64,000 nucleotides of DNA from Massilia norwichensis (GTDB lineage: Bacteria > Pseudomonadota > Gammaproteobacteria > Burkholderiales > Burkholderiaceae_D), in NCBI RefSeq assembly GCF_024753245.1, contig NZ_JANUGX010000024.1, positions 44,284 to 108,283 of the forward strand, read 5' to 3'. Under the pieces are notes generated by a model that saw only the letters and a program-made list of their open reading frames with translations, was not told where the DNA came from and ran no database searches. Below are positions 37,229 to 44,553 of the stretch, in pieces (within the stretch, counting starts at the first letter, position 1; every line of letters starts with the position of its first letter). Position numbers and translations under genes: made by a program.

Positions 37229-38890
37229 ATGTTCCGTCTTCGTTCGCTTGCCCTCGCTACCGCCCTTGCCGCCCTCATCCCTGCGCTCGCCCACGCCCAG
37301 CTGCCGGAACCGGTGGCCCAGGCCCTGCGCACGACCGGCATCGCGGAAGACGCCGTCAGCGTGCTGGTGCTGCGCGATAACCAGACCGTGATCTCGCACC
37401 TGGCCGACCGTCCCATGCAGCCGGCCTCGACCATGAAGCTGGTCAGCACCCTGGTCGGCCTCGAGACCCTGGGACCGGTGTTCCGCAGCCGCACCGAGCT
37501 GCGCACGACCGGCGAACTGCAGGGCGACACCCTGAAGGGCGACCTGGTGCTGCGCGGCGGCGGCGACACCGATCTCTCGGGCGAAGTACTCGAAAACATG
37601 CTGCGCAGCCTGCGCTACCAGGGCATCCGCAAGATCCAGGGCCGCCTCGTGATCGACCGCCAGCTGTTCAATCCGGCGCGCGCGGATCTCGGCGTGGCGC
37701 CCTTCGACGAATCGCCGGAAGCGTATTACAACGTGATCCCCGATGCGGCCATGATCAACAAGAACATGCTGCAGCTGGACCTGCGCTCGACCGGCAAGCA
37801 GCTGAAGGTGCAGATGCAGCCGGCGCTGCAGGGCGTGACGGTGGCGCACGACATGAAGCTGATCGACGCCAACTGCGAGAACTGGGAAAGCGGCTGGAAG
37901 CTGCCGGAAGCGGTGTCGCAGGAAGACGGCAGCATCAAGGTGATGCTGCACGGGACCTTCCCGAAGAACTGCAACCAGAGCTATTCGATCAACGTGGTCG
38001 ACCGCCAGGAATACGTGGACCGCCTGTTCCGCGCGACCTGGAAACGGCTCGGCGGCAGCATCAGCGGCACCACCATCGAAGGCGCGACGCCGCCCGACGC
38101 GCGCCAGCTGGCGGCGCACCTGTCGCGCACGCTGCCGGAAATCGTCCGCGATACCAACAAGCCTTCGGACAACCTGCTGGCGCGCCTGATCTTCCTGAGC
38201 CTGGGTGCGCTGGAAGCGGACCCGCTGCTGGGCAGCCGTCCCCAGGCCGGCAGCGCCGAGACGACTTTCTCGCGCAGCGACGCCGCCGTGCGCAACTGGA
38301 TGCGCGCCCACGGCATCGACGATGCCGGCCTGGTGCTCGAAAACGGTTCCGGCCTGTCGCGCACCGAGCGCATTACGCCGCTGACGATGGGCGGCCTGCT
38401 GCAGGCCGGCCTGCGCAGCCCCTGGGCACCCGAATTCCTGTCCAGCATGCCGATCGCCGCCGTCGACGGCACCATGCGCCGCCGCCTCCATGGCACCCCG
38501 GCTGCCGGCCGCGCGCGCATGAAGACCGGCACCCTCAGCAACGTCGTCGCCCTGGCCGGCTATGTGCCTGACGCCACCGGCAAGCAGCTGGTGGTGGTGG
38601 CCATGGTCAACAGCAATCTGGCCGGCAATGGCCGCGGCCGCGCCGTGGTCGACAGCCTGGTCGACTGGGTGACGCGCCTGGGCGGCCCTGCGCAGCCCGT
38701 ACTGCCGATACCGGGGCAGGCGGCGCCGAACCAGACCACGCCGGGTCCGCAGCCGACGCCGGAAGGCATGCTGGCCACACCGCCGGCCCAGCCGCAAACG
38801 CTGCCGCAGCAAGGCACGCAACAAAACACGCAACAGCAGGGCCAGCCGCTGCCGTCCGCCGCACCCGCACCCGCGCCGGTCAGCCAGTGA
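37229..38890 (+). CDS. dacB: D-alanyl-D-alanine carboxypeptidase/endopeptidase (PBP4 type)
   Basis: A 553-residue class C penicillin-binding protein that trims D-Ala from stem peptides and cuts cross-links in the periplasm. A signal peptide covers residues 1-24 (ending AHAQ). Active-site motifs are Ser67-T-M-Lys70 (SxxK), SDNLLARL near 312 (SxN), and KTGTL near 432. The last 55 residues are a Pro/Gln-rich low-complexity tail (PQQGTQQNTQQQG) not found in E. coli PBP4. An AAAGGA site precedes the ATG. It lies between spmAB and a GNAT gene overlapping by 4 bases. Confidence 0.96.
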   Translation: MFRLRSLALATALAALIPALAHAQLPEPVAQALRTTGIAEDAVSVLVLRDNQTVISHLADRPMQPASTMKLVSTLVGLETLGPVFRSRTELRTTGELQGDTLKGDLVLRGGGDTDLSGEVLENMLRSLRYQGIRKIQGRLVIDRQLFNPARADLGVAPFDESPEAYYNVIPDAAMINKNMLQLDLRSTGKQLKVQMQPALQGVTVAHDMKLIDANCENWESGWKLPEAVSQEDGSIKVMLHGTFPKNCNQSYSINVVDRQEYVDRLFRATWKRLGGSISGTTIEGATPPDARQLAAHLSRTLPEIVRDTNKPSDNLLARLIFLSLGALEADPLLGSRPQAGSAETTFSRSDAAVRNWMRAHGIDDAGLVLENGSGLSRTERITPLTMGGLLQAGLRSPWAPEFLSSMPIAAVDGTMRRRLHGTPAAGRARMKTGTLSNVVALAGYVPDATGKQLVVVAMVNSNLAGNGRGRAVVDSLVDWVTRLGGPAQPVLPIPGQAAPNQTTPGPQPTPEGMLATPPAQPQTLPQQGTQQNTQQQGQPLPSAAPAPAPVSQ

Positions 38891-39402
38891 GCAGCGACGT
38901 CCGCATCCGCCGCTTCACGGCGCGCGAGTGGCCGGCCTACCGCGCCCTGCGCCTGCGCTCGCTGGCCGATGCGCCGAACGCTTTCGGCAGCAGCCTCGCG
39001 CTCGAAGAAAGCTGGGCCCACGAACTGTGGATGGCGCGCCTGATGGCAGCCGAGGTGTCGGGCCGCGACTGCCCGCTGGTCGCGGAATCGACCGCCGCGG
39101 ACGGCGCCATGCTCGGCCTGCTCTGGGCCAAATGCGACGCCGACGATGCCGGCATCGTGAATTTGTTCCAGATGTGGGTCGCACCGGAGGCACGCGGTCG
39201 CGGCGCCGCATCCGCCCTGGTCGACGAAGCACTGGCTTGGGCGCGCAGCATCGGCGCCCGCCTGGTCCAGCTGGGCGTCGTGGTCGACAACCAGGACGCG
39301 ATCCGGCTCTACGAGCGTAAAGGCTTCCGCAATGCCGGTGTGCCCGCGCCCATCCGCCCCGGCTCGGCCCTGCTCGAGCAGGCCATGCAATTGGCGCTGT
39401 AA
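38887..39402 (+). CDS. GNAT-family N-acetyltransferase
   Basis: A 171-residue GNAT enzyme starting at the GTG that overlaps the dacB stop (GTGA). Motif A is FQMWVAPEARGRGAASALVDEAL, and the C-terminal AIRLYERKGFRNAG is standard. The substrate is unknown; the third member of the spmAB-dacB unit, so cell-wall or amino-sugar amines are worth considering. Confidence 0.88.
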   Translation: MSSDVRIRRFTAREWPAYRALRLRSLADAPNAFGSSLALEESWAHELWMARLMAAEVSGRDCPLVAESTAADGAMLGLLWAKCDADDAGIVNLFQMWVAPEARGRGAASALVDEALAWARSIGARLVQLGVVVDNQDAIRLYERKGFRNAGVPAPIRPGSALLEQAMQLAL

Positions 39403-39421
39403 GCTACGCCGGCTACTCCGG

Positions 39422-40237
39422 CTACTCCGGCACCGAACTCGGTTTCGCCGCACCGGGCGCGCTGCCCGGCTGCGCCGCCGTCGTGGGCGCCGCCGCGGCC
39501 GTGGTCGCGCCTGCCGCGCTGGCGGTTGCCGTGCTGCTTCCCGCGCTACTCCCCGCGCTATTCGCAGCACCACCACCCGTGTCGGCCTGCGCGGTTTTGC
39601 TGCCCGGCTCCAGCCACGGCGTACCGGCCAGGTTCGGTTTCGCTTCCACCAGCGAGACGTTGGCGCCGGTGCTCTCGCGGATCGCGCGCACCAGGTCCAT
39701 CATCGTCGATTCGGTGAATTTTTCCGGCGTGCCCAGGACGGCACCGGTGAGCCGCCGCGGCCATTGCATGATGCCGCCTTCGGGTTTGGTGAAGACGGCG
39801 ACCATGTCGAGGTGGTAGCCGCTCTTGTAGGGGAACAGGCAGGCGACCAGGTTCATGTCCTCGCTGCCGCGCACGCGCGGGGTCGCCTTGGCGGTCCAGG
39901 CGGCGCCGTCGCAGCTGAGGCCCTTGGCCACCGGGGCGCCTGGCGGCGCGCTGGTCGGATCGGCGATCTTGAAGTGGCCGGGCAGCTCGGTTGCCTCGAC
40001 CCCGGGCGCCGCCGCCACCACCGCGTCCTTGACGTTGCGGTTGATGCCGTCGGTGGCTGCCTTGGCGACCACCGGCGTGGGGACGTCGGTCTTGATGTCG
40101 AATACGCGGTAGTACTCCACCGTCGTGCTGTGCGAGGCCAGCGGATTGCCGCCGTTCCCGGTGCCGCACCCTGCCAGCGCGCCCGCCACGGCCGCTGTCA
40201 TGACCGCCATTGCGCGAGCCTTCGTCCTGCCTCTCAT
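39422..40237 (-). CDS. Hypothetical lipoprotein
   Basis: A 271-residue protein. The start at 40237 has a GGAGGT ribosome-binding site 5 bases upstream. The N-terminus AVMTAAVAGALAGCGTG is a lipobox signal, so the mature protein is probably lipid-anchored. Residues about 45-190 look globular (VFDIKTDVPTPVVAKA, LFPYKSGYHLDMVAVFTKPE); the last 60 residues are a low-complexity Ala/Ser/Thr/Pro tail. I do not recognise the family. It converges on the GNAT gene with a 19-base gap. Confidence 0.8.
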   Translation of the reverse strand: MRGRTKARAMAVMTAAVAGALAGCGTGNGGNPLASHSTTVEYYRVFDIKTDVPTPVVAKAATDGINRNVKDAVVAAAPGVEATELPGHFKIADPTSAPPGAPVAKGLSCDGAAWTAKATPRVRGSEDMNLVACLFPYKSGYHLDMVAVFTKPEGGIMQWPRRLTGAVLGTPEKFTESTMMDLVRAIRESTGANVSLVEAKPNLAGTPWLEPGSKTAQADTGGGAANSAGSSAGSSTATASAAGATTAAAAPTTAAQPGSAPGAAKPSSVPE

Positions 40238-40364
40238 GACGCACCTCCCTGTGTTTGGATGTCTGTGACCGTCCAATTTTCAGGGTCGCTTATGCACCGT
40301 GCATGCGTTAGCTCAAGCGTGTGCGAGAGTCGTCAGCGTGGCGCCACAGGGGTGCGGGAAGAGA

Positions 40365-40994
40365 TCAGAGCACGCGGCGGAAGCTTGCACGCACCAGATT
40401 GCGGTCGCCGCAATCGAAGTGCCACCACTCGGTGTTGATGCCGACAAAGCCGGCCTGGAACATCGCGTCGCGCAGCAGGCGGCGGTTGTCGACTTGCGCG
40501 TCGGTCAGTGCGCCGGTCTGCAGAAAACCTTCTTCCAGCTTCGGATGCGAGAGTTCGGTCATGTCGTCGAAGCCGGTGCCCATGTCGAGCTCGCGGCCGT
40601 CTTCGTCGAGGATGGTGATGTCCAGCGCCATACCGTAGGAGTGGATCGAGCCGCGCGCCGGATCGGCCAGGTACATCTGCAGGCCGGTGCCGGCCAGGGC
40701 ATCCCACAGCTGCTGCTGCACGCGCTGCGGACGCAGGGCGTCCAGCACCAGCGCCGTATAGCCGGGACGCTGCTGCGCCAGCCAGGCCACCACGCGCTCC
40801 AGCGCCGCGGCGGCATCGACGTGCAGCCAGGCGCAGTCGTAGGGCGAGTACAGGTCGCGGCCGATGAAGTTATGCGGGGTGGCGTAACGCAGGTCGACGG
40901 CGATGCCGGCGATGGTGGAGAGGTGGCGGAACTCGGGATCGCCGGCGATGTCTTCGCTGGCGATCGTCAAGGGTCCGGTAGAACTGATGGTCAT
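40365..40994 (-). CDS. ddpX: D-Ala-D-Ala dipeptidase, VanX/DdpX family (peptidase M15D)
   Basis: A 209-residue zinc dipeptidase that splits D-alanyl-D-alanine. The zinc ligands fit VanX: His118 and Asp125 in SIHSYGMALDI, and His192 in EWWHFD, with catalytic Glu189; the Arg in VLDALRPQ (Arg88) matches the conserved transition-state Arg. No signal peptide, so probably cytoplasmic as in E. coli DdpX. Gene spacing from the upstream LysR gene is 3 bases. No vanA or vanH is near, so the role is recycling rather than vancomycin resistance. Confidence 0.93.
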   Translation of the reverse strand: MTISSTGPLTIASEDIAGDPEFRHLSTIAGIAVDLRYATPHNFIGRDLYSPYDCAWLHVDAAAALERVVAWLAQQRPGYTALVLDALRPQRVQQQLWDALAGTGLQMYLADPARGSIHSYGMALDITILDEDGRELDMGTGFDDMTELSHPKLEEGFLQTGALTDAQVDNRRLLRDAMFQAGFVGINTEWWHFDCGDRNLVRASFRRVL

Positions 40995-40997
40995 GCT

Positions 40998-41903
40998 TTA
41001 CTGCGTTCCTTTGTCTAACAGCGCACGCGCGGTCGCGCCGATGCAGTTGGCCAGCTCGCGCGCGCCGTGCGACAGCGGCGCGTGGCTGGCCGTCAGCAGG
41101 TAGAGCTGGACCGGGATCGCCGGCGCCCACTGGCGGCATTGCACCTTGTCGCGCGCCGCGGAGGCGGCCGTGAACGGATCGAGGACCGCGCTGCCGGCGC
41201 CCGCTTCGACCAGCGAACGGGCGATCTGGTAAGTCTGCACCACGGTGTGGAAGACCGGGTGCACGTCCTGGGCTTCGCAGGCCGCGACCACCATCTCGCC
41301 GAGCGGGTCGCGGTCGGCCATGCCGATCAGCTCGCCCTTGAGGCCGTTGGGCGTCATCGGCTCGCGGCATTCTTCCTCGGTCCAGGTGCCCTTCGGCGCC
41401 ATCACCATCAGGTTGCCCGAGGCGATCGGTTCGGCTTCGATGCCGGGATGGCGCGGGTCCTGCAGCGACAGCGCCAGATCGGCCTCGCCCAGGCGCAGCG
41501 CGTTCACGATCTCGCTGGTGTGGAAGGTCGCCAGCTCGCACCGGGTCTGGACGAAATCGCGGCGCCAGACCGTCAACGCGGCCGGCAGCACGCTGATCGC
41601 GATGGTCGGCGTGGAGATCAGGCGCACTGTCTCGCAAGCGCGATTCTTGAGGCTGGCGGCCAGGCGGCGGATGCCCTGCAGGTCGCGGTTCAATTTCTCG
41701 GTTTCGGCGAACAGGCGATGCGCTTCCGGCTTCGGGTACAGCTTGCCGCGCACGCGTTCGAACAAGGGCATGCCCAGCTGCAGCTCGGCATGCTGCAGCA
41801 CCTTGGTCACGGCCGGCTGCGAGATGTGCAGAACCTGGGCGGCACCGCTGATGGTGCCGACCTGCATGATGGCGTGGAAAACTTCGATATGGCGCAGGCG
41901 CAT
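40998..41903 (-). CDS. LysR-family transcriptional regulator
   Basis: A 301-residue LysR regulator. The helix-turn-helix is HAIMQVGTISGAAQVLHISQPAVTKVLQHAE, followed by LFERVRGKLYPKPEAHRLF. The variant GAAQVLHISQPAVTKVLQH is found in regulators of D-amino-acid and opine-type catabolism. The co-inducer domain covers residues 90-300. It lies directly before ddpX (3-base gap) and 60 bases after the amidase gene start, so it probably controls local murein or D-amino-acid catabolism. Confidence 0.92.
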   Translation of the reverse strand: MRLRHIEVFHAIMQVGTISGAAQVLHISQPAVTKVLQHAELQLGMPLFERVRGKLYPKPEAHRLFAETEKLNRDLQGIRRLAASLKNRACETVRLISTPTIAISVLPAALTVWRRDFVQTRCELATFHTSEIVNALRLGEADLALSLQDPRHPGIEAEPIASGNLMVMAPKGTWTEEECREPMTPNGLKGELIGMADRDPLGEMVVAACEAQDVHPVFHTVVQTYQIARSLVEAGAGSAVLDPFTAASAARDKVQCRQWAPAIPVQLYLLTASHAPLSHGARELANCIGATARALLDKGTQ

Positions 41904-41963
41904 CGCTTCAATCCTTCAAGTGGAAGGAAGAAGGATACGGAAAACTGGCGCTGCCGCAAAGCA

Positions 41964-42899
41964 TCAGTGTTGCACTTTTTCAGGCGGTGTTGCAGGAACG
42001 GCAGCCGGCTCGGCAACGGCTGATGCTGGTGCTGGTGCCGGTGCCGGTGCCGAGGTCGAGCTTGCAGGCGGCAGCACCGGCGCGGTCTGCAGCGGCGCCA
42101 CCGGTACCGGCGGCAGCGGGCCGGCCGGATTGGTCAGCGCTTCCAGCAGCGACGCGGTCTGCACATCGGGCATGCCGTCGATGTTGGCCGGACGGTACTT
42201 CATCTGGAACGCCGACAGCACGGTGCGGGTCTGCTCGTCCAGCACGCCGGACTGGACCAGGCCATAGCCCCAGGTCGCCAGCTTCTTCTGGAACCAGGCC
42301 ACATCCGGCAGCTGGGTCTGGAAGATCGGGGTCACGGCGGCGACGCGGGTGGCGTCCGGCCAGACCACCAGGCCGGCGTCGGCGAACTGCTTCCACGGGA
42401 ACATCGGACCCGGGTCCTGCTTGCGCAGCGGGGCGATGTCGCTGTGGCCGAGCACGTTTTCCGGCGCGATGTGGTGACGCGTGACGATGTCGCGCACCAG
42501 CGGGATGATGGCGTCGATCTGCGACTGCGGGAAAGGCGCGTAGACGCGGCCGTTCGGCGTGTCCTTCCAGCCCGCGTTGACGATCTCGATGCCGATCGAG
42601 CTGTTGTTCAGCTGCGTAAAATTCTTCCAGCTCGAATTGCCGGCGTGCCAGGCGGCGTTGTTCTCGTCGACCAGGTTGTAGATGACCGGCTTGGCATCGT
42701 CGGTCACGAGGTAATGGGCGCTCACCTGCTGCTCGGTCAGGATCTTGATCGAGGACGCGCGGTCGGCCACGGTGTAATGCAGCACCAGGAAGCGCGAGCG
42801 CGAGCTCTGGCCCTTGGCCGTGTAGGTCTTGTCGTATTGCGGGCCGGTGGCGCAACCTGCCAGCAGGGCGACCAGGAGGGTGGCGGCAAGGATCTTCAT
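41964..42899 (-). CDS. N-acetylmuramoyl-L-alanine amidase lipoprotein (AmiD/AmpD family)
   Basis: A 311-residue zinc amidase that removes stem peptides from murein or anhydro-muropeptides. The lipobox ends at Cys16 (LVALLAGC). The amidase_2 domain (about 35-180) has LVLHYTVAD (first zinc His), NNSSIGIEIVN, and VLGHSDIAPLRKQDPGP (second His, Asp/Lys). A peptidoglycan-binding domain follows (FQKKLATWGYGLVQSGVLDEQTRTVLSAFQ), then a Pro/Ala-rich tail. This is the domain order of E. coli AmiD. It lies downstream of the sugar kinase gene by 37 bases. Confidence 0.93.
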   Translation of the reverse strand: MKILAATLLVALLAGCATGPQYDKTYTAKGQSSRSRFLVLHYTVADRASSIKILTEQQVSAHYLVTDDAKPVIYNLVDENNAAWHAGNSSWKNFTQLNNSSIGIEIVNAGWKDTPNGRVYAPFPQSQIDAIIPLVRDIVTRHHIAPENVLGHSDIAPLRKQDPGPMFPWKQFADAGLVVWPDATRVAAVTPIFQTQLPDVAWFQKKLATWGYGLVQSGVLDEQTRTVLSAFQMKYRPANIDGMPDVQTASLLEALTNPAGPLPPVPVAPLQTAPVLPPASSTSAPAPAPAPASAVAEPAAVPATPPEKVQH

Positions 42900-42936
42900 G
42901 GGTGTGCTTGGTCTCGTCGAATGTTCAATAGGGGGA

Positions 42937-43869
42937 TTATGCAGCAGAGGCGCCTGGACCTTCGAGCGCCATGCGCGCCGCAGCGTAATGGGCGCCGCCG
43001 GCGGTCTGCCGGAATGCCAGTTCCGCCGGCAGCAGTGCGCGCATCGCCGCCACGATGGACGGGTGCAGTTCGGCCGCGCGGCCCGACAGCGCCACCGGAC
43101 GCGGTCCGAAACGCTTGATCAGGGCCTGCGCCAGGCGCGCCAGTTCGGCGCCGGCATTGCGCAGGATGGCGGCGGCGGCCGGGTCTTGCTCCGCGGTCGC
43201 GGCCACGGCCAGCGCCAGCTTGCCGATGGCGCCGCGTTCCTGGCCGTAGATGAACTGGCGCGAATAGGCCCAGTCGTCGCCGCCGACATAGTCGAACACG
43301 GCCTGCGCCATTCTCGAGGTGCGCCAGGCGCCCGGCTCTTCGTCTTCGAGGCGCCAGATGTGGCGCAGCGCTTCCCTGGCGATCCAGAAACCGCCGCCGC
43401 CGTCGTCCAGCACCACGCCGCGTCCGCCGGCACGATGAAACTGGCCGTCGGCATCGATGAAGGCACCGATCGAGCCGGTGCCGGCGTAGACCAGGTAGCC
43501 CTCGCCGGGCATGAAACTGGCGCGGTAGGCGATTTCCATGTCGCTGCAAAAACGGATGCCGGCCGCCGGCACATGCAGCAGCTCGGCCAGCCAGCGTTGC
43601 AATTGTTCGCTGTCGCCGCCGAAGCCGGTCAGGCCGGCCTGCACGCGTGTCGGCACGCCGTGCAGCAGCACGCCGGCAGCCAGTTCGGCAAAGGTGGCGC
43701 GCACCGACTCGCGCCCATGTGGCGTGCCCATCTGCAGGGCGGACAGCCCGGCGACGGTCCCCTCGGCCAGGATGGCGCCATCCGGCGCGGCGAGCGCCCA
43801 ACGGGTCTGGGTGCCGCCGGCATCGATGCCGAGGCCGAGTTCAGGGGTGGTGGAAGCAGCTTGAATCAT
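42937..43869 (-). CDS. BadF/BadG-type sugar kinase, candidate GlcNAc/MurNAc kinase
   Basis: A 310-residue ATPase of the BadF/BadG/BcrA/BcrD fold, the family that includes human GlcNAc kinase, NagK of Shewanella, and MurK of Clostridium. The phosphate-1 loop is GIDAGGTQTRWAL at the N-terminus; YLVYAGTGSIGAFI and the GGRGVVLDDGGGGFWIAREALR stretch are typical of NAG kinases. A glycine-rich DDGGGGFWI lies in the active-site region. It starts the minus-strand unit with the amidase and lies near murQ and ampG, so I infer amino-sugar phosphorylation, perhaps of MurNAc to feed MurQ. Confidence 0.85.
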   Translation of the reverse strand: MIQAASTTPELGLGIDAGGTQTRWALAAPDGAILAEGTVAGLSALQMGTPHGRESVRATFAELAAGVLLHGVPTRVQAGLTGFGGDSEQLQRWLAELLHVPAAGIRFCSDMEIAYRASFMPGEGYLVYAGTGSIGAFIDADGQFHRAGGRGVVLDDGGGGFWIAREALRHIWRLEDEEPGAWRTSRMAQAVFDYVGGDDWAYSRQFIYGQERGAIGKLALAVAATAEQDPAAAAILRNAGAELARLAQALIKRFGPRPVALSGRAAELHPSIVAAMRALLPAELAFRQTAGGAHYAAARMALEGPGASAA

Positions 43870-43980
43870 GGTCGAAGCGAAGTGTACGCTTCTCCGGGCA
43901 GCGCACGCGAATGAAAGGCCGACGTATGCGCATGACTAAATGTTATGGCGAGCTTGAACCTGTCCATCGGCGCGCATTCC

Positions 43981-43994
43981 GTTCGATATCGAAC
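43981..43994. promoter_or_regulatory. Perfect 14-base palindrome, candidate operator
   Basis: GTTCGATATCGAAC lies in the 201-base region between the divergent kinase and membrane-protein genes. Its symmetry and position suggest a repressor site, but no partner protein can be named. Confidence 0.4.
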
Positions 43995-44070
43995 CGAAGC
44001 GTCCGGCAAGGCAGCGTAAGGTGCTCAAGGTATCCATCCGATTGCCATTACATTTTGAGGCGGAACTTTC

Positions 44071-44535
44071 ATGAAAGAATATAAAGCGGCCGTCGTGGGC
44101 GGACTGATTGCAGGCGTGGTGACGACCGCGGTCATGATCGCGGGCCGCAAGAGCGGTGCGCTGACCAAGACGCTCGACCGCGACGCGGTCGACTGGATCG
44201 ACCATCTGACGGGTTCGCGCGCGCTGATCGGCGATACCGGCACCAGCCTCGTCGAATTTACCAATCACCTGGGTGCGTCGGCGGCCTTCGCGGCGGCGCT
44301 GCCGGCACTGCGCAAGCTGGCGCCGTCCCTGTCGCCGGCCGCCCTGGGCACGCTGTACGGCACCGCCTTGTATGCCATCAATATCGGCTGCATCGCCCCG
44401 CTGCTGGGCATCACCGAAGGCGAGATCAAGGCCGGGCCGCGCAAGGCCAGCGAGCGCTGGGCGATCCACGTCATTCAGGCCGTGGTGTCCGCCGTTCTTG
44501 CCGAGCGCCTGGCTGCCGGTACCGAAACCCGCTAG
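44071..44535 (+). CDS. Hypothetical membrane protein (154 aa)
   Basis: A 154-residue protein with an N-terminal hydrophobic segment (AAVVGGLIAGVVTTAVMIA), a middle Ala-rich helix, a hydrophobic helix GTLYGTALYAINIGCIAPLLG, and a C-terminal one near 140. I do not recognise the family; the fold looks like three or four membrane helices. GAGGCGG-type ribosome-binding sequence lies upstream. It is alone on the plus strand between the kinase and the glycosidase genes. Confidence 0.75.
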   Translation: MKEYKAAVVGGLIAGVVTTAVMIAGRKSGALTKTLDRDAVDWIDHLTGSRALIGDTGTSLVEFTNHLGASAAFAAALPALRKLAPSLSPAALGTLYGTALYAINIGCIAPLLGITEGEIKAGPRKASERWAIHVIQAVVSAVLAERLAAGTETR

Positions 44536-44553
44536 GCGCCAAGCGGCGCGTGC

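Noticed and set aside
38720..38890. The Pro/Gln-rich tail of DacB as a frameshift artefact
   Set aside because: The reading frame runs cleanly to a stop that overlaps the next gene by GTGA, which supports the frame; low-complexity tails also occur in the nearby amidase and lipoprotein.
40365..40994. A vancomycin-resistance locus because of the VanX-like gene
   Set aside because: No VanA ligase, VanH dehydrogenase or VanRS pair is near; the neighbours are murein-salvage genes, as with DdpX.
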